DNA from: a virus
Length of the DNA stretch: 61,622 nt
Direction: 5' to 3' (one strand)
IMG/VR virus record: IMGVR_UViG_3300024339_000018
Location: 1 to 61,622 of that record
Of the stretch, positions 15,088 to 24,494 are shown piece after piece (the first letter of the stretch is position 1; each line of letters begins with the position of its first letter). Under the pieces are notes generated by a model that did no database searches, had not been told where the DNA came from, and worked only from the letters and a program-made list of their open reading frames with translations. The translations under genes were made by a program, and so were the position numbers.

Positions 15088-15479
15088 TAAAGCTCTATAT
15101 AGTAAGCAGTGCCTGATATGAAAAACTGCCCACTGCTTTCAGTAGCCTGTAACATAAGGGTGGCTCCTTTTGTTAGTACAATAGGATTACTTAACGATAA
15201 AGAATTTACAACTGGAGTAGTACCCATATGCATTCCTTTTAAAAGATCATTTGATCCTGTATCCTCGCCATCAGTAAACCTGAAATCTCCAGTCGTGCTT
15301 GAGGCGCCAGCAAAGCAAGTTATAGTCCACCCCAAAAGTAATATTCTTTTACTAGCTGATGAGGGGGCAACTATAATAGAATTTGCTATTGGGACACTTC
15401 CATTTGTCTCTAAAGAAAAAGAAGCACATAAGGTAGGTTTTGCATTACCTGTTAAATCATTAATATTTCTAATAGTCAT
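15087..15479 (-). CDS. Small tail/virion protein related to the protein at the left window edge
   Basis: 130 residues, Ser/Thr/Ala-rich and predicted mostly beta. It shares layout and short matches with the C-terminal domain of the protein ending at 506: IIVAPSSASKRILLLGW against LIAAPGAGSKVVIYGYQ, and the endings GTAYYIEL against GVLYYRVESI. The family looks like a jelly-roll tail-tip or decoration domain; that is inference. It starts at 15479, sharing one base with the membrane protein gene. Confidence 0.65.
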   Translation of the reverse strand: MTIRNINDLTGNAKPTLCASFSLETNGSVPIANSIIVAPSSASKRILLLGWTITCFAGASSTTGDFRFTDGEDTGSNDLLKGMHMGTTPVVNSLSLSNPIVLTKGATLMLQATESSGQFFISGTAYYIEL

Positions 15480-15805
15480 TATTTACCACCACATCCTTTA
15501 CACCCTTTACCATTAGTGGGTTTAATAAGGAAGTATTCTAATAACATTATAAACCAACTTGTGCCCGATGCTATACAGCCATCGAAAAAGAAATTCCCGG
15601 TTATGCCTTGTCCGCATAAGCTTACTATTAAACCTGCCCAGAAACCCACGCATAAGGGACAGTTAAAAAAGGTATGTAACGATCTCCAGGGTTTAAAGCC
15701 TCGTAACTTTTCATACCAAAAGCGCCTGAAGCCTTCAAAAATACTGCCTTTAGTTATTATAGCTGTAACGCCGAAACTGATTAAAGTAAAAGGGATGATG
15801 GACAT
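15479..15805 (-). CDS. Small membrane protein, DUF1360-like
   Basis: About 108 residues from ATG 15805; a GTG at 15835 would add 10 residues but overlap the upstream gene. Two or three hydrophobic segments flank a CPLCVGFWAGL motif, like the CPFCVGVWAG signature of DUF1360 membrane proteins found in phages and bacteria. It ends in a Gly/Cys-rich GKGCKGCGGK tail. Function unknown; it lies between a glycosyltransferase and a tail protein. Confidence 0.65.
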   Translation of the reverse strand: MSIIPFTLISFGVTAIITKGSIFEGFRRFWYEKLRGFKPWRSLHTFFNCPLCVGFWAGLIVSLCGQGITGNFFFDGCIASGTSWFIMLLEYFLIKPTNGKGCKGCGGK

Positions 15806-15809
15806 TATT

Positions 15810-16490
15810 TTAATTTGGAAGAATCTCTTTAACACGAAGTAAATCTACTTTAGTATTCCATTTGGAAGCTAAAAATTTTATAGCATATAACGTAGATTCA
15901 TCATAGTTTGCATCTTCTACCTTAAATTGTATAGCAGAAGAAGGCGCAGTCAAGCAATTTAAACCTAAAGAATGCAGATGCATTTGATGATCATATTGAC
16001 CTAAACATACATTATTAAATGGAGGTTCGTATCTATAACTGTCCACGCGCCAAGACCAAAGACAATCATCTAATACATGAGCTAAATGTCGGGAGGGGAC
16101 TTCGTTTCCATCTATACTCTCCCAATTACCATGTATAAAATACCCAATTGCCCCTATAGCGCCTATAGTTTTATCCCTTCGATGTTGCTGAAGGTAAGAA
16201 AAATAATCTTCAGTTATTATAGTCCCTGGAGCGATTCTGGTTACCCAGTCGGCTTTAGGGTATAACTCGTATATCTTATTACGGTTTAAATAACCGCCAG
16301 CAAAAACTTTTGGGTTACACACAATAACTCTAGATTCTTCTGTAGTCCATTTCTTAGCCTCTAGGTAAGAGTCATAGGTTTCAGGAAGAAGAACAAACCA
16401 AAAAGCTCTTCCCACACATTTTAAGAGACTCTCGTAGGTATTCTTTGCTGCAATACCCATCGAGCCTTTATCACACAGTATAACTTCCAT
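15810..16490 (-). CDS. Putative glycosyltransferase, GT-A type
   Basis: 226 residues. The pattern KADWVTRIAPGTIITEDYFSYL followed by IGAIGYF...WRVDSYRYEPPFNN and DHQMHLHSLGLNCLTAPSSAIQF resembles the nucleotide-sugar and acceptor halves of GT2-like enzymes, but a clear DxD is not seen. It starts one base after the RNA polymerase stop codon, so it may be transcribed with the polymerase gene. Assigned by layout, with moderate certainty. Confidence 0.5.
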   Translation of the reverse strand: MEVILCDKGSMGIAAKNTYESLLKCVGRAFWFVLLPETYDSYLEAKKWTTEESRVIVCNPKVFAGGYLNRNKIYELYPKADWVTRIAPGTIITEDYFSYLQQHRRDKTIGAIGAIGYFIHGNWESIDGNEVPSRHLAHVLDDCLWSWRVDSYRYEPPFNNVCLGQYDHQMHLHSLGLNCLTAPSSAIQFKVEDANYDESTLYAIKFLASKWNTKVDLLRVKEILPN

Positions 16491-19400
16491 CTAGAATTCA
16501 CCTTTTGTACCTGGCTTATCCTTAAAATCACCTAAAAGCCAAGAGTTTATAGGGTTGATGCTGCGTATTTTGGCAACTGAGCCTTTTATAGCCGCCTCTG
16601 GAATAGCTGTTCTAGCTTCTCTTCTTGCAGATTGTGCCAAGAAATCATTACGTAACAAGGGTACTCTATTAGCCCCCTCTAAGCGTGCCGCATATTTTAT
16701 GAGGGCGCCATTTTTGTTTAATTTATCTAATACTGCTATTTTCTCCATATCACCTGGCTCATACTTAAGAGAAGTTCCTGGATCTATTACACGCGCATGC
16801 TCAGTCAGGGAGCGACTTAAGACTTCGAAGTGTATGGGGTTTAAGGAAATTCCATTAGAAGAATACAGGTTCCGCATGCTATTTGTCAAGTACTTTCTTG
16901 CCCCTAATAAGCCTTCTACTTCAAGTACTTTTCTAGGATGCCTTAATCCTGTAGTGAGTGCCTGTCCTCGTTCCACGCGTTGATCCTTTTTAACCAAAGG
17001 ATTAACTATATCTGTAGCATGATATTTTCTATCATCTACGTGTATGTCCCAGCCCCCACCTAACGCTTTCTCTACTTTGGTTACAAAACCTGTAGACTCG
17101 GCCACAGGAGCTTCATTAAAAAAACTATTAGGTATCTTACCAAATAGGTTGTTTGCATCTCGTGCTAAGGTCTTAGGCCCTCCTTCTTCTGAACCCTTTC
17201 CTGAGTGAAAAACACGCATTAAACCTTGTGTAATACTTTCACTAGTTACTTGAGCAGCTTCCGCGCCAACATGGTCTCCTATAGTTGGTAATCTAAACTG
17301 ATCATTTAGACCGTGACATTTTACGCAAATACCTTGTACCGCTTCGCATGTTAATGGCGAGCGTACCAGGAACATCTTTTTCTTGTGTGTTTTTAAATAT
17401 ACCTCATCAATAGGAGAAGAACCATCCACTAGAAAACGCCCTATTATGAAAGGGTCTGTGCGAGACAAGCTGATGCCTTTTGTTGTCAAACAGTCTTTTT
17501 CAGTTATAACAAGCTCCATTCCAGCATGTACTTCATCCTTGCTTAGCTCCCCTCCTTTAGCAACGCCTCTTACTTTAGAAATCATTCCGCTTCTAGCTGC
17601 AAACTGAGTATTTATATAATCAGAAGCATTCATACCTTGAGCATAACCAGTAGATAGAGAGTTGTCTTGTAAACCCTGTCCAGCTACTCCTTCCATGAAG
17701 CCAGGCGTGTATAGCATCTGCGTCAGATTACTCCATTTCCCTTTTGCACCAGATCTCTTCATATCATAAAGGCGATTCTTATCGAAAAAACTTTTAAAGG
17801 TTTTTTGAGTTTTAGCCATACCCTTGTCTAAGTTATCTGCGTACTTATTATCTTTACCGTATACATCTACTAGAGATGCGACCTGCTTATCTAAAGCCTT
17901 TGGTGTAGTAATATCATTTAAAGATATACTAAAGCCAGCAAGGTATACATACTTATTTCCTAAGTCTTTTAAGGTGTTTAAAAGATCGGCAGCTTTTGAT
18001 GCACTCTCTTTATATATAGCTTTAATTAAGTCTTGAATAACGCCTTTATCCAGACTTTTCCCTTTTATAATGGAATGATATTTAGCTGGAATATTCTTGT
18101 ATAAAATAGCCCAACCTAAGCTTACTTTTTTACCTTGTATAGTTACTTCATCGTTTAAAGTTATCTCGTTTTTTAGGAAAGAAGCCTCTGCTGCACTTAG
18201 ATTTGTGTACGTTTTCTGTGAGCTCTTTCCTTTTTTACTCAATATATAAAGACCGAGGACAGCCTCGTTAGAAGGCATTGGCAAGATATTGCGATCAGGA
18301 CCGAACAAAGAGTTGCTTGGCATCAGCTTTCTAGCTGCTTCAAGTCGTGCACCTTCTGTAACTGGAACATGCATATTCATTGTGTCCCATACAAAATAAC
18401 CATAATCAGTAGCAAAGTTTTTGTAATCCTTAACGGTGATATCATACATATCAATAGTGCGCCCTGTCTTTCTGGAAGAAGTAATTAAGCCCCATCTAAC
18501 GGCTTTGTTCTGTACTAATTTCATATATTCCCTAGGTAAAACTTCCAGCTCCTCATCTGTCATATGTGATAAAAAGAAATTGAAAGCTGCACGAGTCCAT
18601 GGCTCATAGCCGAGTTCTATCCAATCGCTATAAGATTTTAATGAATAAGCATAGCGTAATTTATTAGCTTTCATTTTTGAATCTATTCTAAATCGGGTAG
18701 TTTCAAGAATGAGCATACTTACAAAAGTAGGTACAGGGATAAAATCGTGTGCCTTTAAAGATATACTTAGTAGCTTGCTATCATCCAAGAAGGCCCGGCT
18801 TAGAGCAGAGAAATAGTGCGCATTCTTCAGGTAAAAATTCTTTACATCTAATTGTTTAAACTCTAAGCTATAGATAGAGCAGTTTTTAATTTTCTTCGAA
18901 GTGAATGTACCATCTACGCCAACGGACTGGACCAGCTTTGCTATGTCATCTAAGAAGGCTTTGTTCTTTGTTTCTCTTATAGCAAAAGAATCTTTATTAA
19001 GCATGATAGAGGCTTCAATTAGGCCAGACACAAAGGCTTCTCTTTCTTTTTTAGAAACACCTATTAAAAAAGAAGGGAGCCTTAACTCATCATTCAAGTA
19101 GACGTTAGAGTCTATCCAGTTTAAAATAAAAGGACTAATGAAGCGGCCTTGTGTATCAAAATGAGCCTCTTTATACTCATTAACTAGCCTAGCTCTACCT
19201 TCTAGGAAAGTAGAATTGCTAAAAGTGTATCCCCCGACACGTTTTTTATTATTGCGCGTAGAGCCAGTAAAGAAACCTAGACTAGATATTAAATGCAGTC
19301 TTTCTTGTTCTGAGCGGCTATTAGATACGCCCTCAAACTTATTTGGATTAGCATACTCAATATCAAAAAGACGAGGGACACATAGAAAAGAAGCGTCGGC

Positions 19401-22400
19401 TGGTTTTGTTTTCTCAACTATATTTAACTCGGGATTAAAACAAACCAAACTGTGGTTATCACTAACATTTAAAGTAATGTCGCCAGTAAGTTTTACCTCC
19501 CATTCTTCGCAGCCTTTATGTTTATGAAATTTAGTAACTTCTTTTAACTCTATCGTACCATCAGGTGCTATAGCAGGAACAGTCATTCCTTTAGGCACAG
19601 AGTATATCTCTTTATTAGCTTTTCTTTCTATGAGATCTCCGTGAGGTATATCTGCAATATTGGTAGTAATACACAGTTTTGTTTTTACAATACTGTCGCC
19701 ATTATCAATATTATACTCGCCAGGGGCACTTAGCCAAATATCGCCTATCATGGAATCCCCATCAAAATCAGCATTAAAGCCATGGATTACTAGGGGGTTA
19801 AGCATGATAGCCTGCCCTGGGACAACTCGACCCCACTGCGACATAAAATTAAACTTATGTAAAGAGGGGTGTCGGTTAACCATTACGGGACGTTCTTTCA
19901 TTACTTCGTCGAGCTGGTGACGCGCTACTGGTGTTCTATCTTTTATGGCCTCCAAAGCTTTAATGGGTGTGTACCCATTTTGCACCATTTTTCTAGTTAT
20001 GAATGGTTTCATGATCTTGAAAGCCATGTCTTCTGGAACGCCTACATGATCTAACGGCAAGTTGGGGTCTACTGTAATAGTAGAACCACCACTTATGTCC
20101 TGTTTTTTCCGCATCATCTTCTGTTGTATTACACCTAACTTACCTCCTGATTTAGGGGCTAGCTGACGTAAGATACCTTTCTCAGATGCACGCTGTTTTA
20201 GCTGGAAAGATACAGGGTCTGTTGTACCAAACACTGCACCTGCGTGCTTGTATAGTTGCTCAATACGTGTACCTACTGTTTCGTCATCGTAAAAATCTAG
20301 AGCTTTTAAATTCTTCAATCCGTCGCTTTCTAATTTTAGAGACTGATAAAGCTCGTTTATAGGTGGATTTTGTACTGTACCAGTTGGCAAAATAGTCATC
20401 TGCCTGAATTTAGGAGGCAGAATAGGGAAAGCGTTTAGTACATACAACTCAGAAGGTTTTTTCCCTAATACTTTAATGTTAGATAAGAAGCGTATTTTTG
20501 TATTAGTATTATTTAAATCCCCCCATTCTTTATCTAAACCCTGTTGTTTTCCTTGTGCTCTTAATTCTTTTAACTGCTTATCTATATTTATAGCATCAAG
20601 CATAGTAGCAATAGCCTTCCCTCCAAAAAGAACACCATCTTTAGATATAGTGCCATCCTCCGATACTTTAGTTTTTCCTTTTAGAATCGCATTGAAAACT
20701 TTTGTTGTGATACCCAATGTTTTTGTGATTGCTCTTTCAAAAATCGGATTAGGTATAGGCTCAGCTAAAGAGATGTGTGTCCATTTTGTTCCCGCATCAC
20801 CTCCAGTTAGCGCAGGGTCATAAAAACCGCCCACCTCTGGTTTCATATCGCGTGAACGCATAAATTTAGCTTCACGGATCTCTCCGTTGCTCTGCTTAAG
20901 AATATCTTCTGTGGTAGAAGGCGTGAGTGCTAATGAATCCTTTGTCTTAAAAGTGTTTAAACCTAAAGCTTGCAAAGAAGATAAAAAGTTATCTTGCATA
21001 GCAGGGACTTTTGGATTAGGTAGCGGCATTCCGGAATGCATAGCTCTCCAAAACTCATCGTTTTTTGTACCTTTTATATTCGCCATCTCGGCGAGATTCT
21101 TTCTTGCTCCGCCTGCCAATAAACTATAAAAGGAGAGGCCATCAATAGCCCTAGTTCCATTTGTTTCAGTCTTCTTTGGCTGCTCGTATTGAACATCGTA
21201 ATAACCGGTCTCACCTGCTTTAATCTTCTTTCTTACACTATGCTTGAGTTTATTAAAATAAAGCTGACCAACATGAACATTCGTCATGGTTTTTCCTGTT
21301 TCTGGGTCAGTTACCGTTTCTTCGTCGTGAATCCCTGAACGGGCTTGTTCTTGCTTAGCTATATTTACATGCCCCCTCTCGTCGAACTGCTTTAAAGCGT
21401 ATATCTTCCCCTCTTTTTTTGCTATTTTACCCAAGGAACTTTCTATCATCTGGGATGGATTCATTCGACTTGGTATGCCATGCGGATTGAAGAGAACTTC
21501 TAAGGGACTCCCATCCGCGCCCACTGGCATCTGGGCATCAGCTACAATCTTAGTGATAATCCCTTTACCGCCATAGCGTGTAGCCATTTTATCCCCCTCT
21601 ACAGCGGGTTCTTCTGTTTTAACAAAAACTTTATTATGTTTATTGTCTTGATAAACCCGTGTAACAACCCCAGGTACATTTTTGTTATAAATAGGGCTTA
21701 TATCGCGAGGAGCTAGTAATTGAGATATTTTTTTATTTAGAGTAGATATAGCGGCTTGTGCTGGTGTTAACTCGCGTTTTTCATAAGCTAATATAAGCGG
21801 AATACCATATTCAACTATAGTGCCTTCTTTAATTAAACCATTATCATCGTAGTTTGCGAGATTCGTTATTGAAGCCGACCCTGGGAAGAGTGAAACATAT
21901 GAACCTTTTCCTATTACAACATCTTTTCCTTTTTCAACTTCGAATTCTAGTAAATGTAGGGATGTTAGCTTCTTTGCCGCTCCCTCACTGACCACGAACC
22001 CATCTTCGAAATTATAACCTTTATAGGCTAAGAACCCTGTTTTAAGATTAGTACCTAAAGCCAGTTTCCCGTCTTTAGAAAAAACTGAATCAGCTAAGCG
22101 TTGCCCTTTCTTTACACTATCTCCTGCTTTTACTATTACATTTGTATCCATAAACGATTCAGTATTAAGCGGAAAATCAGAAGGATATTCATGATCTAAC
22201 AAAGTCCCGTTAAGACTTTTTAGGACTATCTTGTCTTGCCTCACTGCTTGAATAGTACCTGATTCGATAGCAATAATATTACCTTGCATATCTACGCTAG
22301 GGAAATCTCTACTCCCTTTATTGCTATGCGTCTGCTCATACTGTGTAGTTACTAAAGGCGCCTCTCTATATTTAAGAGGTAATGATTGCGTATATTGTTT

Positions 22401-23873
22401 ATTCCCTACATTAGCTCTTACCCCATAGGTTGAACCGAGCATGGGGATCATATTAGATACTTTACTAAATAGGCTCTCTGGTTTCATAAAATATTTAGCA
22501 GTGGACGCTTTTATCTGCTGAGCAATCCCGTTCTTGAATCCGCTAATACTTCCTTTATTTGCAGGATCACCTATACCAATTACTGTATTGGCAAAAGCAT
22601 AAGAGGAGATGGTCGTAGCTTTGTTCGCTCTATCAACTACTTTTATATGAGGAACACCACCTTTTATGGCCGAGCCTACTGTCCTATGAAGCACCACACC
22701 GATTTTATCGGCTGATTCAGGGGAGGCTAGTGGATCAGCGATGCCATGTAGCGTTGGTTGTAATGTGCGCATATCATCACTTACAGCTCGCGCTTGACTA
22801 ATCCCGCCTGGTCCGAATACGGTTAATGCGTCTTCGCCTGAAATCCAGTCAAGCGGGTTAGTTTGGTCTGTGTACTCTTTTAGAGAGCTACTAGAAAAAA
22901 GATCATAAATAGGCTTTTCAAATTTACTAGCTGAAAGAATGCTTTTTAAATCTTTTTTACCCCCTCTTCTTCGTACTCTAGTAACAAACTTAGAAGTAGC
23001 TGCAGTGATAGATTCTACTATATTATCTTCTGGTGTTAGATATTCTCTAAAGTAAGAAGCATTAACATCGTCTGGTTTTTGAATACCCGCTGCAGTTTTT
23101 CTTAGCTTAGCAGTTAAAGCCAACCAGAAAGAAGGTGAAACTTTATCATATCCTTTGCCTAACGTAATTTCATTAGAGCCTCCCTCAAAAGAGATACCTG
23201 TGAATTTCTCACGTATATCTTCCGAGGCTTCAACGAAGGATGAATAGGTTTTTCCTGTTAATCGTTTAGCTATTTTTTTAAGCTCACTATTTAAATTATC
23301 TGTATAGTTAACTCTAAAAAGCTTATCTCCCATCGCCGTTTTAAGTTGGCTATCAGAGACATTAAAGGCTTTTATTAGCGCAAATAAACTAAACTTAGAA
23401 TCTTTTATTTTAAATAGGAATTTACCTGTCTCTGGTACTAACTCAACAGCTACTCTCTGATCAAACTGTGAATTACCCGCTGCCATATTGAAGGAAGCGC
23501 CGTAAGCGCCTGCTTGATTTTGGGAGACGTAAACACCTGGCTTTCTACGATATTGATTTTTTATGACAATCTCATTTCCATTCCATATATAAGTCCCGCG
23601 ATTTGTTTTTATGGGTAATTTAAAAAGCCGTTTAGTAACCTTCTCTTCTTTATTATTAATAGTATCTTTTAATATAAAACGACCTTTTATAGCGCTCCCA
23701 TGGGTTTGTCCTGCTAGACGCGCTTTTAGTTCAGCTTTAAGGGACCTGTCTGGATCATCAATAATTATATTGGTTAGTGTTAGTGTTCTTCCTGTGCCTA
23801 CTGGAATACCTTTTATTGAAGAGGTTAAGGCCTTTTCAATTGATGTTTTAAACGTATTAATTCTATCAGTCAT
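16491..23873 (-). CDS. Single-chain multisubunit-type RNA polymerase (beta/beta-prime fusion) with intein
   Basis: 2460 codons. The N-terminal half has beta motifs: NFEDGFVVSEGA (~622), GDKMATRYGGKGI (~759), HGIPSRMNPSQMIESSLG (~797-815). The C-terminal half has beta-prime motifs: FPILPPKFR (~1145), the catalytic NADFDGD (1367-1373), the zinc site C2128, C2176, C2183, C2186, and the trigger-loop segment SESITQGLMRVFHSGK (2211-2226). An intein of 457 residues splits the chain directly after D1373; splicing would give DFDGD-TMNMHVP and a mature protein of about 2003 residues, shorter than cellular beta plus beta-prime. No alpha or omega subunit is seen here. It would transcribe phage genes. A 770-base hairpin-rich leader lies upstream. 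Confidence 0.93.
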   Translation of the reverse strand: MTDRINTFKTSIEKALTSSIKGIPVGTGRTLTLTNIIIDDPDRSLKAELKARLAGQTHGSAIKGRFILKDTINNKEEKVTKRLFKLPIKTNRGTYIWNGNEIVIKNQYRRKPGVYVSQNQAGAYGASFNMAAGNSQFDQRVAVELVPETGKFLFKIKDSKFSLFALIKAFNVSDSQLKTAMGDKLFRVNYTDNLNSELKKIAKRLTGKTYSSFVEASEDIREKFTGISFEGGSNEITLGKGYDKVSPSFWLALTAKLRKTAAGIQKPDDVNASYFREYLTPEDNIVESITAATSKFVTRVRRRGGKKDLKSILSASKFEKPIYDLFSSSSLKEYTDQTNPLDWISGEDALTVFGPGGISQARAVSDDMRTLQPTLHGIADPLASPESADKIGVVLHRTVGSAIKGGVPHIKVVDRANKATTISSYAFANTVIGIGDPANKGSISGFKNGIAQQIKASTAKYFMKPESLFSKVSNMIPMLGSTYGVRANVGNKQYTQSLPLKYREAPLVTTQYEQTHSNKGSRDFPSVDMQGNIIAIESGTIQAVRQDKIVLKSLNGTLLDHEYPSDFPLNTESFMDTNVIVKAGDSVKKGQRLADSVFSKDGKLALGTNLKTGFLAYKGYNFEDGFVVSEGAAKKLTSLHLLEFEVEKGKDVVIGKGSYVSLFPGSASITNLANYDDNGLIKEGTIVEYGIPLILAYEKRELTPAQAAISTLNKKISQLLAPRDISPIYNKNVPGVVTRVYQDNKHNKVFVKTEEPAVEGDKMATRYGGKGIITKIVADAQMPVGADGSPLEVLFNPHGIPSRMNPSQMIESSLGKIAKKEGKIYALKQFDERGHVNIAKQEQARSGIHDEETVTDPETGKTMTNVHVGQLYFNKLKHSVRKKIKAGETGYYDVQYEQPKKTETNGTRAIDGLSFYSLLAGGARKNLAEMANIKGTKNDEFWRAMHSGMPLPNPKVPAMQDNFLSSLQALGLNTFKTKDSLALTPSTTEDILKQSNGEIREAKFMRSRDMKPEVGGFYDPALTGGDAGTKWTHISLAEPIPNPIFERAITKTLGITTKVFNAILKGKTKVSEDGTISKDGVLFGGKAIATMLDAINIDKQLKELRAQGKQQGLDKEWGDLNNTNTKIRFLSNIKVLGKKPSELYVLNAFPILPPKFRQMTILPTGTVQNPPINELYQSLKLESDGLKNLKALDFYDDETVGTRIEQLYKHAGAVFGTTDPVSFQLKQRASEKGILRQLAPKSGGKLGVIQQKMMRKKQDISGGSTITVDPNLPLDHVGVPEDMAFKIMKPFITRKMVQNGYTPIKALEAIKDRTPVARHQLDEVMKERPVMVNRHPSLHKFNFMSQWGRVVPGQAIMLNPLVIHGFNADFDGDSMIGDIWLSAPGEYNIDNGDSIVKTKLCITTNIADIPHGDLIERKANKEIYSVPKGMTVPAIAPDGTIELKEVTKFHKHKGCEEWEVKLTGDITLNVSDNHSLVCFNPELNIVEKTKPADASFLCVPRLFDIEYANPNKFEGVSNSRSEQERLHLISSLGFFTGSTRNNKKRVGGYTFSNSTFLEGRARLVNEYKEAHFDTQGRFISPFILNWIDSNVYLNDELRLPSFLIGVSKKEREAFVSGLIEASIMLNKDSFAIRETKNKAFLDDIAKLVQSVGVDGTFTSKKIKNCSIYSLEFKQLDVKNFYLKNAHYFSALSRAFLDDSKLLSISLKAHDFIPVPTFVSMLILETTRFRIDSKMKANKLRYAYSLKSYSDWIELGYEPWTRAAFNFFLSHMTDEELEVLPREYMKLVQNKAVRWGLITSSRKTGRTIDMYDITVKDYKNFATDYGYFVWDTMNMHVPVTEGARLEAARKLMPSNSLFGPDRNILPMPSNEAVLGLYILSKKGKSSQKTYTNLSAAEASFLKNEITLNDEVTIQGKKVSLGWAILYKNIPAKYHSIIKGKSLDKGVIQDLIKAIYKESASKAADLLNTLKDLGNKYVYLAGFSISLNDITTPKALDKQVASLVDVYGKDNKYADNLDKGMAKTQKTFKSFFDKNRLYDMKRSGAKGKWSNLTQMLYTPGFMEGVAGQGLQDNSLSTGYAQGMNASDYINTQFAARSGMISKVRGVAKGGELSKDEVHAGMELVITEKDCLTTKGISLSRTDPFIIGRFLVDGSSPIDEVYLKTHKKKMFLVRSPLTCEAVQGICVKCHGLNDQFRLPTIGDHVGAEAAQVTSESITQGLMRVFHSGKGSEEGGPKTLARDANNLFGKIPNSFFNEAPVAESTGFVTKVEKALGGGWDIHVDDRKYHATDIVNPLVKKDQRVERGQALTTGLRHPRKVLEVEGLLGARKYLTNSMRNLYSSNGISLNPIHFEVLSRSLTEHARVIDPGTSLKYEPGDMEKIAVLDKLNKNGALIKYAARLEGANRVPLLRNDFLAQSARREARTAIPEAAIKGSVAKIRSINPINSWLLGDFKDKPGTKGEF
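18384..19754 (-). mobile_element. Intein in the RNA polymerase active-site loop
   Basis: Residues 1374-1830 of the fusion polymerase. Ser1374 is the predicted first residue (SMIGDIWLSAPG as block A). A block B histidine is in NVSDNHSLV, block F is MYDITVKDYKNFATDYG, and the last residue is Asp1830 followed by extein Thr1831. Removal restores DFDGD-TMNMHVPV, the expected beta-prime loop. The usual His-Asn end is replaced by Trp-Asp. Two LAGLIDADG-like helices are visible near 1526-1537 (SSLGFFTGS) and 1614-1624 (VSGLIEASIM). The acidic catalytic position appears to be Thr and Ser, so the homing endonuclease is probably inactive. Confidence 0.88.
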
Positions 23874-23973
23874 AAATAAAACCTAGTAAAGGTATTCTAG
23901 CAAAAAGTAGTAAAAAGACTAAATCATCTAAATAACGCCGAAAGAGCAGGTATAAAAAACTCGTACTACTTTA

Positions 23974-23990
23974 GATATGGTTTCCATATC
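23974..23990. repeat. Triloop hairpin 1 (GATATGG-TTT-CCATATC)
   Basis: 7-bp perfect stem with a TTT loop on the plus strand (AAA on the minus strand). Member of the GG-loop-CC family with hairpins at 24180, 24345 and 24506. Confidence 0.7.
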
Positions 23991-24027
23991 ACTAAATTTA
24001 CCATAGTGTAAAAATAAACATAGTTTG

Positions 24028-24045
24028 CAATAGTAAGGACTATTG
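24028..24045. repeat. Hairpin CAATAGT-AAGG-ACTATTG
   Basis: 7-bp perfect stem with a 4-base loop in the same region; the loop differs from the triloop family. Confidence 0.5.
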
Positions 24046-24168
24046 AAACTATTAAAGGTTCGCTTCTCTAAAAAATAGAAGGTGTTACACTTTCCGGTAA
24101 TGTAAAGGTACTTTGAGCAGACCCAAAAAGGCAAAAACTCAATAAGCCTAATAAGTAGAGAAGAATAA

Positions 24169-24196
24169 TTCATAAAACAGAAAAGGTTTCCTTTTC
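24169..24196. repeat. Triloop hairpin 2 with TTCATAAAACAG box
   Basis: GAAAAGG-TTT-CCTTTTC (24180-24196) preceded by TTCATAAAACAG (24169-24180). The same 12 bases precede hairpin 4, although the stems differ. Confidence 0.7.
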
Positions 24197-24231
24197 ATAA
24201 GATAAGCCAGCTTGGATGTAATCAAACACAT

Positions 24232-24310
24232 CAGCAGCCTTGCTCGCCGGCAGCCTCATGTAAGCTAGCGGCGCCAACTTACAGTAGGCTGCCGGCGAGC
24301 AAGGCTGCTG
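24232..24310. repeat. Long perfect GC-rich inverted repeat
   Basis: Two 25-base arms (24232-24256 and 24286-24310) are exact reverse complements around a 29-base centre. The centre itself contains GTAAG/CTTAC, GCTAGC and GGCGCC. No T-run follows on either strand, so it is not a typical terminator. Its G+C content stands out from the A+T-rich surroundings. Confidence 0.9.
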
Positions 24311-24344
24311 AAGAGGTAAAGTGAATTAAAAAAATGTTAACTTA

Positions 24345-24361
24345 GTTAAGGGTTCCTTAAC
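24345..24361. repeat. Triloop hairpin 3 (GTTAAGG-GTT-CCTTAAC)
   Basis: 7-bp perfect stem with a GTT loop; same GG-loop-CC apex as hairpins 1, 2 and 4. Confidence 0.65.
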
Positions 24362-24414
24362 AATGTACTGTAATAGCAGTAGAAAAAAATAAACACTCTT
24401 ACAGGCGTCACAGC

Positions 24415-24458
24415 GATCCGAAATTCCCAGGTAATTCTTACCCTGGAGATTTCGGATC
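24415..24458. repeat. Stem-loop GATCCGAAAT...ATTTCGGATC
   Basis: A 10-bp outer stem (24415-24424 with 24449-24458) and an inner CCAGG/CCTGG stem. No T-run follows on the plus strand. It may be an RNA fold or a protein site. Confidence 0.65.
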
Positions 24459-24494
24459 GAGTTTCGCCGGCAGAGGTTTAATAAAGACATTTAC

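Noticed and set aside
23928-24173. 81-codon minus-strand frame in the gap upstream of the polymerase
   Set aside because: Phe/Tyr/Cys-rich, no start signal, lies across the hairpin region; reads as non-coding.
24232-24310. Transposon terminal repeats
   Set aside because: No transposase, target duplication or gene between the arms; only 29 bases separate them.
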